Below are positions 18,087-28,250 of a stretch of 64,000 nt of DNA, in pieces. The position numbers and the translations under genes are program-made. Each line of letters begins with the position of its first letter. Within the stretch, counting starts at the first letter, position 1. The stretch lies in contig CP001673.1 in assembly GCA_000023725.1 (NCBI GenBank), positions 1,312,342 to 1,376,341 on the forward strand. Reading direction: 5' to 3'. The stretch comes from Flavobacteriaceae bacterium 3519-10. Its GTDB lineage: Bacteria; Bacteroidota; Bacteroidia; Flavobacteriales; Weeksellaceae. The notes under the pieces were generated by a model, which worked only from the letters and a program-made list of their open reading frames with translations, was not told the DNA's origin and made no database searches.

Positions 18087-21000
18087 ATGAAAAAAAAGTT
18101 TTGCAGGCCGGCAGGCATTGCCCTTGCCTTTCTGCTCTCGGGAGTGTACACAACTGTACATGCCCAATCCCGCACCGTCACGGGTACCGTAAATGACGGC
18201 AGCAGGCCCCTCAGCGGGGTAACCGTCTCCCAGGAAGGCAGCAGTGAGCTGACCACCACCGCAACATCCGGAACCTTCCTGCTCCGCGTCACCGGCGAAA
18301 ACCCGGTACTTGTTTTCAGGCATCCCGAGTACGGTGAAAGAAAAATGGTAGCAGACAGGAGCTCTCTCGTGGTCTCGCTCACCGAAAAAGTGAATACGAT
18401 TCAGGAAGTGGTGCTCAACGCTGGTTACTACGATGTGAAAGCCCGCGAGAGCACAGGCAGCATTGCAAAAGTAACTGCCAAAGAAATCGAGAACCAACCC
18501 GTGACCAATGTGCTTTCGGCCGTGCAGGGGAGGATGGCAGGGGTGAATATTATTCAGGGCGGGGGTACCGCGGGCGGAGGTTATGATGTGCAGATCAGGG
18601 GACGGAACAGTCTTCGGACGATTCTTAACAGTTCTGTAAACGGTAACCAGCCACTCTATATCGTAGACGGAATACCTTGGAGCAGCCAACTCACTTCGTT
18701 TTATTCTACGACTATTCTGCCAATGCGAAATATTAATCCGTTAAATTCCATCAGCCCCAACGATATCGAAAGCATCGAAGTGCTGAAGGACGCGGATGCT
18801 ACTGCAATTTACGGATCAAGAGGAGGTAACGGAGTGATTATAATCACTACAAAAAAGGGGAAGACCGGAAAAATGCGCTTTACGGTCAATACAGGTTATG
18901 GCCTGAGCAAGGTGACCAACAAAATGAAACTGATGGATACCCAGCAGTATCTTAAAATGAGGAAAGATGCCTATACCAATAACGGTATCACTACACTGCC
19001 CGCAAATGCCTACGATATCAACGGGGTGTGGGACCAGACCCGTTATACGGACTGGCAGGAAGTATTAATCGGAAATACGGCAGAGAATTCAACAATACAG
19101 CTGTCCGTAAATGGAGGCAGTGAAAGACATTCTTTTTCTGTCAGTGCTTCACATACCGACCAAACCACGGTATTTCCCGGTGATTTTCATTATAAGACGA
19201 ATATTCTTAATTCGAATTACGAACACACCTCAGCTGACAGAAGGTTCTTACTGTCGGTAAGTAACAGCGTTTCTCATTTAAAAAACAATGTCATCAGCAG
19301 TGATTTTACCAATAAGTCGCTGAATCTCTCCCCCAATGCGCCTGCACTGTATGACGCCTCAGGAAACATCAACTGGGAAAACAACACGTTCAGCAACCCG
19401 GTGGCTTCCCTAAACGGTAAGTATCAAAGTACCATCCTGCAGTTCAATCACGCAGTAAAATTACATTATGACTTTTCGGGGAACTGGAAACTTAAGCTGG
19501 ACGGCGGCATCAATATGCAGTCACTGGAAGAATATAACCTTAACCCAAATACAATGGCTAACCCCGCTTTCCCTGCAGGAGCGTCTTCCGCGCGTTCGTC
19601 TTCCTCCCGGGGAACAAGTGATTTGCTGTCGTATATCGCAGAGCCCCAAATAGCATGGATGAAGAAGGCAGATCATGGAGAATGGGAGGCACTTGCGGGT
19701 ATTACCTACCAAGAAACCAGTTCAGAAAATACATCGGTAACCGCTACGGGTTTTGCCAGTAACGCCTTACTGTATAATTTATCTGCGGCCTCACAAATAA
19801 GCGTTAGCAATTTCGGTGATGTCAACTACAAATATGCCGCTGTTTTTGGCAGGGCAAATTATAAATATAAAAACAGATATATTCTCAATGTAACAGCGAG
19901 GAGAGATGGTTCGAGCCGGTTCGGCCCCAATAACAGGTTTGCCAATTTCGGAGCAGTGGGCATGGCCTGGCTGTTCTCTGAAGAACCTTTTCTGCAGCAA
20001 TTTTCGTGGCTGAACTTCGGAAAATTAAGAGCCAGCTTTGGCCGCACAGGCAGTGACCTGATCGGAGACAATCAGTTTACCGATACCTATACCGTAACCA
20101 GTTCATCATATAATGATGTACCGGCATTATATCCTTCCAGACTTTATAATCCAGATTTTACGTGGGAAAAAACCAATAAAATTGAGGTCGCTCTGGAGTT
20201 TGCGTTACTGAATAACCGCCTTAATTTAACTGCTGCGTATTACCGAAACCGCTCGTCCAATCAGCTCGTCGGAATTCCTTTGTCTGCTGTTACAGGGTTT
20301 TCATCAGTGCAGGCGAATCTGGATGCCACGGTAGAAAATTCGGGCTGGGAACTGGAAGCGTCTGCGGTCTCTTATCAACAGGGCGACACGAAGTGGGAAA
20401 CCAGTTTCAATATTTCTGTACCGAAAAGTAAACTGGTCTCTTTTCCGGGTCTTGATGGTTCTACGTATGCCAATACCTATCTCATCGGCCAGCCTACTTC
20501 TATCGTAAAAGTTTTTCAGTACGAAGGAATTAATCCATCATCAGGACAGTACGTATTTACGGATTTCAACAACGACGGAAAAATTTCCGCTCCTGATGAT
20601 GCGAAGGCCATAAGGGACATCGGCGTGAAATATTTTGGAGGCCTGCAAAACCAGATTTCCTATAAAAATATAAGTCTGTCTTTTCTGTTACAGTTTGTTA
20701 AGCAGATATCGTGGAATTATTACCGGTATATGAATACCCCCGGCAACATGAATAACCAACCGGCTGAATTTGCAAATGTATGGTCAGCGGAAAACCCTAA
20801 TGGGGTGATAATGCCTTATTCACCCGGAACAGTCTCCGCAACCAATACCCTGATCGCCAGCTTTAAGAACAGTACTGCAGCGATAAGCGATGCCTCGTTT
20901 ATACGGTTAAAAAATATACAGATTAATTATCGGATTCCGGTTAAGAGCAATTTTGTGCCGGCTGCCAGCATTTATCTGCAGGGCCAGAATTTATTAACCT

Positions 21001-21095
21001 GGACTGATTATATCGGTCTGGACCCTGAATTTTCTGTTTCAGGCTTTCTGCCTCCTCTTAAAACCATTTCAATGGGTCTTCAGTTAAACTTTTAA
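18087..21095 (+). CDS. SusC/RagA-type TonB-dependent outer-membrane receptor
   Basis: A 1,002-residue outer-membrane importer. A signal peptide (basic KKKFCR, hydrophobic stretch, VHAQ) precedes a carboxypeptidase-regulatory-like domain (VTGTVNDGSRPLSGV). A TonB plug follows, with VLSAVQGRMAGVNI, VQIRGRNS and YIVDGIP, ending in the SIEVLKDADATAIYGSRGGNGVI box. The remainder is a beta-barrel ending in GLQLNF, a typical aromatic C-terminus. It pairs with the SusD-like gene 9 bases downstream to form a lidded importer whose substrate is unknown. The adjacent S9 peptidase hints at peptides, which is inference. Its leader sequence is duplicated upstream. Confidence 0.93.
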   Translation: MKKKFCRPAGIALAFLLSGVYTTVHAQSRTVTGTVNDGSRPLSGVTVSQEGSSELTTTATSGTFLLRVTGENPVLVFRHPEYGERKMVADRSSLVVSLTEKVNTIQEVVLNAGYYDVKARESTGSIAKVTAKEIENQPVTNVLSAVQGRMAGVNIIQGGGTAGGGYDVQIRGRNSLRTILNSSVNGNQPLYIVDGIPWSSQLTSFYSTTILPMRNINPLNSISPNDIESIEVLKDADATAIYGSRGGNGVIIITTKKGKTGKMRFTVNTGYGLSKVTNKMKLMDTQQYLKMRKDAYTNNGITTLPANAYDINGVWDQTRYTDWQEVLIGNTAENSTIQLSVNGGSERHSFSVSASHTDQTTVFPGDFHYKTNILNSNYEHTSADRRFLLSVSNSVSHLKNNVISSDFTNKSLNLSPNAPALYDASGNINWENNTFSNPVASLNGKYQSTILQFNHAVKLHYDFSGNWKLKLDGGINMQSLEEYNLNPNTMANPAFPAGASSARSSSSRGTSDLLSYIAEPQIAWMKKADHGEWEALAGITYQETSSENTSVTATGFASNALLYNLSAASQISVSNFGDVNYKYAAVFGRANYKYKNRYILNVTARRDGSSRFGPNNRFANFGAVGMAWLFSEEPFLQQFSWLNFGKLRASFGRTGSDLIGDNQFTDTYTVTSSSYNDVPALYPSRLYNPDFTWEKTNKIEVALEFALLNNRLNLTAAYYRNRSSNQLVGIPLSAVTGFSSVQANLDATVENSGWELEASAVSYQQGDTKWETSFNISVPKSKLVSFPGLDGSTYANTYLIGQPTSIVKVFQYEGINPSSGQYVFTDFNNDGKISAPDDAKAIRDIGVKYFGGLQNQISYKNISLSFLLQFVKQISWNYYRYMNTPGNMNNQPAEFANVWSAENPNGVIMPYSPGTVSATNTLIASFKNSTAAISDASFIRLKNIQINYRIPVKSNFVPAASIYLQGQNLLTWTDYIGLDPEFSVSGFLPPLKTISMGLQLNF

Positions 21096-21104
21096 AATCG
21101 AATT

Positions 21105-22484
21105 ATGAAAACAAATAAATGGATCATCACGGTCACTATAGGTGTGGGATTTCTGCTCGCGCCGTCTTCGTGCCGAAATCTTGTAGAACCGGATTCACCT
21201 TCTACCCAAATTGATGTCTCTCAGGTTTTTGAAACCGTAAGCACCGCAGACGGGGCTTTAAGCAATCTCTATGCGGAACTTCAGTATTATTCTCTGCTCA
21301 GTGGAGGTTCGTTGGGAATGGGAGCAATGCTGGGTACTTACACTGATGATTTACAGTGTTATATTATCAGCTCTCAAAATGGAGCTGTGGATCTCTATAA
21401 TAACCGACAGATATCCTCCAATACAGCAGTACTGAGTATGTGGACGAACGCTTATAAAGAAATTTACAGCGCAAACTCGATTATAACCGGGGTAGAAAAC
21501 TCCACAGGAATTTCTGAAACGGATAAAAAGAGACTGAAAGGGGAGGCGCTGCTTATCCGTTCATTAATTTATTTTTATCTGAACCAGATGTTCGGTGATA
21601 TACCCTATACCACCACAACGGATTACACGGTTAATCAGTCTGTGGGAAAAGTTTCCAGATCCGAACTGCTAATTAAAATTCAAAATGACCTGGAAACGGC
21701 AGTGGCGCTGCTGGAAGATCCGTACCGTAACGCAGAGCGGATCTATCCGAACCGAAAAGTTGCAGAACTGATGCTCTGTAAGGTGCTGATGCAGCAGAAG
21801 AAATGGAACGAAGCGGAACAGCGCCTGAAATCGATAGTGCAAAGCCCGCTATATGTATGGCAACCGGATCTGACAAAAACTTTTAAAAAAGCGGGCAAAC
21901 ATATTCTTTGGCAGCTTAAACCTCTGAAAACAAACGATGCCACGGAAGAAGCCATCAACTACAATTTTACGACTGCTGTTCCAAACACTTATGCACTGTC
22001 GTCAGATCTAGTGTCTTCTTTCGCAGCCGCCGATCTTCGCAGGCAACATTGGATTAAAGAAATAACAATCAATCAGAACCCATATTACCGCTGCGACAAG
22101 TACAGGAACACTACGGCCAATACCGACGAGTATTCAGTGATTTTCAGACTTGAGGAAGTATATCTTCTGCTGGCGGAAGCCCTTGCCAATCAAAACAAAG
22201 TGGTGGATGCCCTGCCCTTTGTGAATGCTGTACGCCAAAAAGCCGGCATCCCCGCACTGACTTCCTCCACCCGCGAAGATCTTCTGAATAAAATTACAGA
22301 GGAGAACCGCAAAGAGTTTTTTGCTGAGCACGGCAACCGGTTTCTTACCCTGAAACGCAATGACAGGTTAGGTACCCTTAGTACAGTAAAACCCAACTGG
22401 CAGCCGTTCCATGAGGTTTGGCCGATTCCGCAGGCAGAAATTCTTTTAAATCCTAATCTGAACCCCCAAAACCCCGGCTACTGA
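21105..22484 (+). CDS. SusD/RagB-type substrate-binding lipoprotein
   Basis: A 459-residue surface lipoprotein. The N-terminus has a hydrophobic segment and a lipobox LAPSSC with Cys23 as the lipidated residue. SusD features follow: TPR-like helices (LKGEALLIRSLIYFYLNQMFGDIPY), AELMLCKVLMQQKKWNEAE, and a C-terminal SusD-like domain with RLEEVYLLLAEALANQNKVV and NEVRQKAGIP-like NAVRQKAGIPAL. It caps the SusC barrel and captures ligand. It lies 9 bases after susC, and its stop overlaps the start of the next gene by one base, so the three form an operon. Confidence 0.92.
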   Translation: MKTNKWIITVTIGVGFLLAPSSCRNLVEPDSPSTQIDVSQVFETVSTADGALSNLYAELQYYSLLSGGSLGMGAMLGTYTDDLQCYIISSQNGAVDLYNNRQISSNTAVLSMWTNAYKEIYSANSIITGVENSTGISETDKKRLKGEALLIRSLIYFYLNQMFGDIPYTTTTDYTVNQSVGKVSRSELLIKIQNDLETAVALLEDPYRNAERIYPNRKVAELMLCKVLMQQKKWNEAEQRLKSIVQSPLYVWQPDLTKTFKKAGKHILWQLKPLKTNDATEEAINYNFTTAVPNTYALSSDLVSSFAAADLRRQHWIKEITINQNPYYRCDKYRNTTANTDEYSVIFRLEEVYLLLAEALANQNKVVDALPFVNAVRQKAGIPALTSSTREDLLNKITEENRKEFFAEHGNRFLTLKRNDRLGTLSTVKPNWQPFHEVWPIPQAEILLNPNLNPQNPGY

Positions 22485-24955
22485 TGCATATGATGAAAAT
22501 ATTAATGCGTACTGCGTGCATGGTGCTAGGCGGTGCACTCTGCGGCCAGACGGAAACAGCAGAAATACCTGCGAATTTGATCCGGCACTATTACCAAATG
22601 GATTATCAAAAGATTTCTCCGAACGGACGCTACGTAGCGTTCAACAAAATGTACGACAGATCAACCGATACAATAATGGTCGTCGACCGTAAAAATCCTG
22701 ATCATATCATTTTTGAGAGGGGCGGGGTTTTCGCAAATACCGCAAAGTTCACTACACGCAGCAATCTATTTATGCGGGAAGGTAGGAACGCCCAAATTTT
22801 AAGTTTACCTTCCTCAGCACTCCGGATCTGGAAGAATGTTTCGGACGGTTTCTATCACAGCGGGCTGAAACAGATCATCCTGCTTAAAAATGATACCCTT
22901 CAGATCCTCAGTGAAGAAGGTACGGAGTTAAAAACTGTTGCAGACGTAAAGGATCTTAAAAAAAACAGTGATCTGCTGTATTATACAGTGGAAGAAGCGG
23001 AAGCGTACAGGCTCACCGAATGGAACGGAAAAACCGGTAAGGTTCTCTATACATCAGAAAACGCGCATATGGATATCAGACACCGTGATGCTTCCGGGAT
23101 CTTTTTGTGGGACACAAAAGAAAAAACAGGTGAAGGAGAACTGATCTTTAAAACATACGGCAGTGAGGTCACAAGTTCTTTATCCGGGAAGTTCCCGCAA
23201 ACGGTCTACAGGGCCGAAGTTTCACCTCTGGCGAACGGAAAATATTTTCTGCAGGTAATTGTTGACCGGCCACAGCAAAACAAAAATGCAGTGGATGTGT
23301 GGTATGGGAATGATACAAAGATACAGGAGAAATTTTCCGGTGACCGTGAATTTAAATACCTGATCTGGGATCCGATGCGGGATGATCTTTTACAAATTGA
23401 CCATACAGAACTGACTCAAAATTTCTTTGCAGGAAGTGCCAGATATCTGCTGTCTTTCGACCCCTATTTCAGGCACAATTATACCACGCGGTTTAAATCT
23501 TTTAATCTTTACCGGTATGATACCCAGTTAAATAAATATGATTTCCTAATCAACGCGGGTACGATTGTTTTCACAGACGAAAAAGGCACTTTATTGCTCT
23601 CGCGGCGTAGCGGGGGAGGCTGGAATCTGTACAATATTGAGACTTTAAAAAACCGTATCATACAGATTCCCGACCATGAGATGGCCTATTTTTCAAGGGA
23701 CGGTGAATCTATCTTATTCGAAGGGACCGGCAAAATATATCTTTACAACCTCACGGATGGAAACATCAGGATAATTCCTGTTAAAGAAGGTTTCAGAATT
23801 AAGGTTAAAAACGGAATAACAAAAGATCTGTCTCCGCCCTTCAGCATTTACCGGCATTCTTACAGTCCATCAGAGCCAGTTATCCTTGAATTATATGACA
23901 GTGAAAATATAAGGAATGCATTATTCACCTATGACGGCAGATCGGTAAAAGAAATTATTCCGCCTACAAATGATGACATAACCTCGGCAGTATGGGAGTC
24001 AGCGCATAAAGCATTCACGTACGTTAGAAGTAACATTAACAAACCTCCACAGTTAGTCCTGAAAAAAGGTAAAAGAGAAGAACTTGTTTTTGCCGGCAAT
24101 AAATCTGATGTGGAAGCGGCAGGGATAAAATCTGAAGTAATCTCGTACACCAACAGTAGGGGTGCTGCACTAAAAGGCGTGCTGCTATATCCTATAGGAT
24201 TTGACAGCGGAAAAAAATATCCGATGGTTGTCACTGTCTATCAAAAACTGCGGTATAATATGAATAAATATCTTATTGATGGTATTGGAAGTATGTTACC
24301 AACAGAGGGCATTAACGTCCGGACCCTGCTTAGAAAGGGTTACATCGTTTATATGCCGGATATTGTGTTTGATGAAAGAGGACCGGGAAGAGCAGCGGTG
24401 GACTGTGTGAATAATGCAATGGATGCAATACAGAATAACCGGGCAATTGATTTTACAAAAGTAGGACTGGTGGGCCATTCCCACGGTGGCTATGAAACCA
24501 ATTTTATTGCAACTCAAAGTGACCGTTTTGCCACCTATGTCTCCGGTGCTGGCAACAGCGATCTGGTAAGGTCATATCATTCTTTCAATTACAATTTCGA
24601 CAGGCCATTTTACTGGCAGTATGAAGACGGTCAGTACCAAATGCCAGGTCCGTTTACGGACAATAAAGCTCTCTATGCTGATAACAGCCCTATTTATCAT
24701 GCTGAAAAAGTTACCGGACCTATATTACTTTGGACCGGGATGGAAGATTATAATATATTCTGGGAACAGACTATGGAGTTTTATTTGGGGCTTAGAAGAA
24801 ATCACAAACGCGTGACCGCGCTTTTTTATCCTAAGGAAGGGCACAGTTTTTCAAAGGTTCAGAATAAGATGGATTTATATTCAAGAATTTATGAATGGCT
24901 TGATTTTCATCTTAAAAATCAAAAGAAGGAATGGATTGAAAAAATGTACGAATAA
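22484..24955 (+). CDS. S9-family serine peptidase (prolyl oligopeptidase-like), secreted
   Basis: An 823-residue exported peptidase. A signal-like N-terminus (CMVLGGALCGQ) is followed by a beta-propeller-like domain (~30-500) and a C-terminal alpha/beta-hydrolase. The nucleophile elbow is GHSHGG with Ser at about 666; the Asp is probably in WTGMEDYNI and the His in EGHSF near 787. S9 enzymes cleave short peptides. Its start overlaps the SusD stop by one base (TGATG), so it is co-translated with the SusC/SusD importer, consistent with oligopeptide processing around uptake. Substrate specificity is not evident. Confidence 0.87.
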   Translation: MHMMKILMRTACMVLGGALCGQTETAEIPANLIRHYYQMDYQKISPNGRYVAFNKMYDRSTDTIMVVDRKNPDHIIFERGGVFANTAKFTTRSNLFMREGRNAQILSLPSSALRIWKNVSDGFYHSGLKQIILLKNDTLQILSEEGTELKTVADVKDLKKNSDLLYYTVEEAEAYRLTEWNGKTGKVLYTSENAHMDIRHRDASGIFLWDTKEKTGEGELIFKTYGSEVTSSLSGKFPQTVYRAEVSPLANGKYFLQVIVDRPQQNKNAVDVWYGNDTKIQEKFSGDREFKYLIWDPMRDDLLQIDHTELTQNFFAGSARYLLSFDPYFRHNYTTRFKSFNLYRYDTQLNKYDFLINAGTIVFTDEKGTLLLSRRSGGGWNLYNIETLKNRIIQIPDHEMAYFSRDGESILFEGTGKIYLYNLTDGNIRIIPVKEGFRIKVKNGITKDLSPPFSIYRHSYSPSEPVILELYDSENIRNALFTYDGRSVKEIIPPTNDDITSAVWESAHKAFTYVRSNINKPPQLVLKKGKREELVFAGNKSDVEAAGIKSEVISYTNSRGAALKGVLLYPIGFDSGKKYPMVVTVYQKLRYNMNKYLIDGIGSMLPTEGINVRTLLRKGYIVYMPDIVFDERGPGRAAVDCVNNAMDAIQNNRAIDFTKVGLVGHSHGGYETNFIATQSDRFATYVSGAGNSDLVRSYHSFNYNFDRPFYWQYEDGQYQMPGPFTDNKALYADNSPIYHAEKVTGPILLWTGMEDYNIFWEQTMEFYLGLRRNHKRVTALFYPKEGHSFSKVQNKMDLYSRIYEWLDFHLKNQKKEWIEKMYE

Positions 24956-24959
24956 AAAA

Positions 24960-24981
24960 GGGATGCCCAACCGGGCATCCC
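24960..24981 (-). terminator. Terminator of the DUF6520/MauE transcript
   Basis: GGGATGCCC (24960-24968) and GGGCATCCC (24973-24981) form a perfect 9-bp stem with an AACC loop. On the reverse strand the stem is followed by six T residues, so it ends the reverse transcript. The forward S9 gene stops 5 bases before it and lacks a T-run on its own strand. Confidence 0.85.
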
Positions 24982-24988
24982 TCGTTAA

Positions 24989-25264
24989 TTAAGGTGAAGT
25001 ATGAGTTAAAACATTGGGACAGGCTGTTCCGTTGATGTTGTACAGGTCTTCTGTTCCCATTCCTACATCGCCTGTACAGATAAATACACCGGATGTATCA
25101 CAGAATTTCTCAGAAGCTACGCAGGGCTGTGCTTCATTTTCATGATAGGCATAGCCTCTGACCAGTGCTTTCTCAGATTGTTTAACGTTGTGCGTTGCAT
25201 ACGCACTTCCTGCTCCTACAAATACCATTATTGCCGGTAAGAGGAGCGTTTTTACATTTTTCAT
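24989..25264 (-). CDS. Small exported DUF6520-like protein
   Basis: A 91-residue protein with a signal peptide (KNVKTLLLPAIMVFVGAGSA, cleavage near AYAT). The short mature part contains four cysteines (PCVASEKFCDT, FICTG, ACPN). The basic-hydrophobic N-terminus and the cysteine spacing resemble the DUF6520 peptides common in flavobacteria. It is 23 bases after the MauE-like gene on the same strand, a pairing common in these bacteria, and ends at a strong terminator. The function of the family is unknown; a link to the redox-associated membrane neighbour is plausible but unproven. Confidence 0.7.
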   Translation of the reverse strand: MKNVKTLLLPAIMVFVGAGSAYATHNVKQSEKALVRGYAYHENEAQPCVASEKFCDTSGVFICTGDVGMGTEDLYNINGTACPNVLTHTSP

Positions 25265-25287
25265 AACATTAATATTAATAATTTTGC

Positions 25288-26865
25288 CTACTCTGACACG
25301 GGTTTTCGGCTTCCCCCTTTGATGAAATTCTCAGTCAGCGTCTGCGCAAAACGGTAACGTACAATTTCATTACCCGACAGTATATAAAAATAGCTGTCAG
25401 TCACTAACATCTGGGACATCGCATTCTTTCCGCGGTTTTGTACGTACATACTGCCCCAGTAACCTGCAGGTGCTGTTGTATAGATATCAACAACTGCATT
25501 TCTTTTCCACATTTCTTTCGGTTCGTGTTTTCCTGTTAAATTGGATCTGTTAAAAATCAGTCCCTTATATGCAGTCATTTCTTTGTTCACCATAACGGGG
25601 GGCGCACTCATTTTTTTGCTCCCGTCTTTAAGTACGGTGGTCTGTATCTGTGATGTGCTGATGGTATCAATGGTTTTCATCCTTGCTGTTACCTTTAGAT
25701 GTTTATCGAACTGAAGGATTTGGTTCCTGTAGTAAAATAGATAATATATGTGATCTGATGCCGCGTCATACAGCAGCCGTCCGTCGGCATCGAATCCTCC
25801 GTCGGCTTTACGGGTGAGCACCGAATTGATGATGCGCACTTTAGGATCAGCAAATAGACTTAATGAGGCAAGTGCTGCTCTTTGGGTGGCTTTGTCCTTT
25901 ACCCGCATCACATATTCGGAAGGCGACAGCGGAACCATCTGGTCAAAATAAACATCATTCACGCTCATTTCAAACAGGGGATTTTTAAGGGAATCGATCG
26001 ACGAGGCGTAGATCACGGGCACCGTTCCGTCATATGCGTATAGTATCTTTTCCTGCAAAACATACCTGAGGTTCCGGAACCGGTGATTGGTCGCTGGGAT
26101 CAGGTTAAGGGTGTCCATCTTTTTATGATGTCTGTCAATTGTAAACAGCCGGAAAGGACTGCTGAGATTACCGAGGTAAACAGTACCGTCATGATGGCCG
26201 GCAAAATAATAGGAATTTACTTTGAGATCATAAGACTGTTGTTCGAGAATGGGATGGTGCGGAAATCTTCGGGTAAAATTATTCTCCTTTGTCATCACAT
26301 GCTCAGAAGAAAAAAACAGGGCAGTCATCAGACCTGCGGGAACTGCCAGTGCTGCTGCTACTGAAAGCGCCAGCGCCCGCACGCCAGCGCGTCGCTGCCG
26401 GTAATTTTGATTCCGTTCTTCTTCAGAATGAACCGCGTTTGAAAGCAGCGGTGCAAGAGGATACCCTGCTGCAATCGCGAGGTCTGCCATCACCACGCAT
26501 GCGCAGTTGAAGATCAGATGTTCTGTCCATCCCATTTTCTCCAGGATACCCCCGCAAGAACAGGGCACAAAATCGCTGTAGTTAAGGATAAGGAAAATGT
26601 ATACTGTAAAAGCGGCCATAAGCGCTGACGACGCATAAAGACCGGGCAGCCGGCTTCGTTTAAAACACAGCAGCACGGCAATTAAAAGCTCGAAAATGAT
26701 CACCGCATAAGAGACGAAGCCTGCATAAGCACTGAGCAGGGGCGACTGTGCAAGCTGCATCTGAAAGTTCTCAAAGTCAAGGATTTTGCTTGCAGAAGCG
26801 TAGATAAAAAGGAGGATGAAAAAGAAGCTTACAGCGAGCGGCAGTGCTTTCGTTAAGGTTTTCAT
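25288..26865 (-). CDS. MauE/DoxX-type membrane protein with long periplasmic domain
   Basis: A 525-residue protein. Residues ~1-190 contain several membrane helices with the MauE/DoxX pattern ASASKILDFENFQMQLAQSP and a cysteine pair PCSCGG after the third helix, typical of redox-associated MauE-like proteins. From ~200 on, a long extracytoplasmic domain with repeated beta-strand-like units resembles the propeller domains of flavobacterial BF3164-type or 6-bladed proteins; I cannot assign it firmly. The last helix before it runs through LALSVAAALAVPAGLMTALF. It forms an operon with the small DUF6520-like gene, and a -7 box TACATTTG lies at 26928-26935. Confidence 0.72.
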   Translation of the reverse strand: MKTLTKALPLAVSFFFILLFIYASASKILDFENFQMQLAQSPLLSAYAGFVSYAVIIFELLIAVLLCFKRSRLPGLYASSALMAAFTVYIFLILNYSDFVPCSCGGILEKMGWTEHLIFNCACVVMADLAIAAGYPLAPLLSNAVHSEEERNQNYRQRRAGVRALALSVAAALAVPAGLMTALFFSSEHVMTKENNFTRRFPHHPILEQQSYDLKVNSYYFAGHHDGTVYLGNLSSPFRLFTIDRHHKKMDTLNLIPATNHRFRNLRYVLQEKILYAYDGTVPVIYASSIDSLKNPLFEMSVNDVYFDQMVPLSPSEYVMRVKDKATQRAALASLSLFADPKVRIINSVLTRKADGGFDADGRLLYDAASDHIYYLFYYRNQILQFDKHLKVTARMKTIDTISTSQIQTTVLKDGSKKMSAPPVMVNKEMTAYKGLIFNRSNLTGKHEPKEMWKRNAVVDIYTTAPAGYWGSMYVQNRGKNAMSQMLVTDSYFYILSGNEIVRYRFAQTLTENFIKGGSRKPVSE

Positions 26866-26927
26866 GATGCAGGTGATTTACGTAATACATTTAACAGGGC
26901 GTCACAGATTCTGACGGACCTCTGTAC

Positions 26928-26935
26928 CAAATGTA
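26928..26935 (-). promoter_or_regulatory. -7 box upstream of the MauE-like gene
   Basis: On the reverse strand the sequence reads TACATTTG, an exact TAnnTTTG match about 60 bases before the start at 26865. No good -33 element was found. Confidence 0.45.
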
Positions 26936-27279
26936 AAGCGCAAAACACATAAAAAAAACAGACCCGCGTGCCTCTTCATCGCATCTGGCGGCCAGTTTAT
27001 AAGCTGACGCGCTGCATGGCCCCCCACCTGAGACCGTACATCATATTTAAGGTTGTATTAAAAAAAGTGAGAATAAGCCGTAACAGTATGTCGCGCTTAA
27101 ACGCACCACGCGGCTTATTCCAACCAAACCGTTTAGCCATAGGCTCTTCAGCACGTTCCGAAATGGGCGGTTTGAGCATAGGTACATCATCAGAATACCT
27201 CTTACCCGCCTAACACCTCTGCCAAAACACCTGTAGAACCCAAAAGTTCGAAATAACAAACGTAAAAGAGTCAAAAAGG

Positions 27280-27601
27280 ATAAAAAAACGACCTCGGAGA
27301 TATTTGCATGAAGAAAAAATGAAATGCGTTAAACAAGATTGAGTTTCCGAAACAAAAAGCGACCTCGGAGATTTTTGCATTAAGTAAAACCCGCCTACGG
27401 CGAGGTTCGCTGATTCCATTAAGAAATAACATTGAGACAAAGTTGAATTTCTTCAGGAACAAACCTACTAAATGATAACCTCATAAAAATCCCCACTGTT
27501 TGCCTCTATATTTTTTAATGTTTTAGTGGAATCGGCGAATTACTATTTGAGTGGCGGCAAAAAATGATATACACACAAACCCGTTAACTTTCCGCCCGGG
27601 T
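27280..27601 (+). repeat. Truncated palindromic repeat copies with 47-bp insert
   Basis: Two partial starts of the element (CGGAGATATTTGCATGAAG near 27293 and CGGAGATTTTTGCATTAAG near 27366) are followed by a half-copy. That half-copy has the left arm AAGTTGAATTTCTTC (about 27442), the inner arm ATAAAAATCCCC, the 47-bp insert (27503-27549) and the GAGTGGCGGC core. It then breaks off after CCGCCC, where the next complete copy begins. The right arm is missing. Confidence 0.65.
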
Positions 27602-27885
27602 TAATCCGCCCTAGGAGATTTTTGCGTTAAGAAAATCTAAATTTTTTCAAGCGGAACCTCTCAACTATGCACACATAAAAATCTCCAGTGTCCGAAGCGC
27701 GGCAATACACTTCATTCGAAGACAAACCGTCCGATCCGCGCAAGTTTGAAAACCTAACGCAGTGGTTCGGCGACTGCAAGGAGCCAAATTTTAGTGGAAG
27801 AAATTCTGATTTATAGCGAAAAGATCCAAGTCTTGATCTTTTTGTTACTTTTTCATCAAGGCAAAAAGTAATAGAAATATGTTAG
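27602..27885 (+). repeat. Palindromic repeat element, copy 3
   Basis: It begins CTAGGAGATTTTTGCGTT. The arms AAAATCTAAATTTTTTC and GAAGAAATTCTGATTT pair imperfectly, and a GAAGCGCGGC core is present. It shares the AACGCAGTGGTTCGGCGACTGCAAGGA segment with copy 6, and ends in a foldback TTACTTTTT-CATCAAGGC-AAAAAGTAA (about 27848-27873). The 47-bp insert is absent. Confidence 0.65.
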
Positions 27886-28250
27886 CAAAAACCGATCTCG
27901 GAGATTTTTGCGTTAAGAAAAAGTTGAATTTCTTCAGGAACAAACCTACTAAATGATAACCTCATAAAAATCCCCACTGTTTGCCTCTATATTTTTTAAT
28001 GTTTTAGTGGAATCGGCGAATTACTATTTGAGTGGCGGCAATAATCTCCAACCGGCGGAGCCATCTGCTATCCGCCCGAGTTTTGGGGATTTTATTGGAA
28101 GAAAATTCAACTTTTTTAGCAATCCGCCACCGGCGGATCGTCGATTCCAAAAAAAATAAATAGAATGAGGCAAAAAGATCCCAGTCTTGTCCGCCGCGGC
28201 GGATGGTTCTTTTTTCATCAAGGAAAAAAGAACTCCAAAGTCCAATAAAG
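27886..28250 (+). repeat. Palindromic repeat element, copy 4
   Basis: The arms AAAAAGTTGAATTT (27918-27931) and AAATTCAACTTTTT (28103-28116) are perfect 14-base complements. Inner arms AAAATCCCCA/TGGGGATTTT are also complementary, and the 47-bp insert lies at 27984-28030. The terminal foldback is GTTCTTTTTTCATCAAGGAAAAAAGAAC (split arms, about 28204-28231). CCGCCGCGGCGG-type palindromes are interspersed. Confidence 0.75.

Noticed and set aside
26997-27179. 60-codon reverse ORF between the MauE gene and the repeats
   Set aside because: It is short and rich in basic and hydrophobic residues, and overlaps other small frames. No family or promoter is seen, so it is not annotated as a gene.
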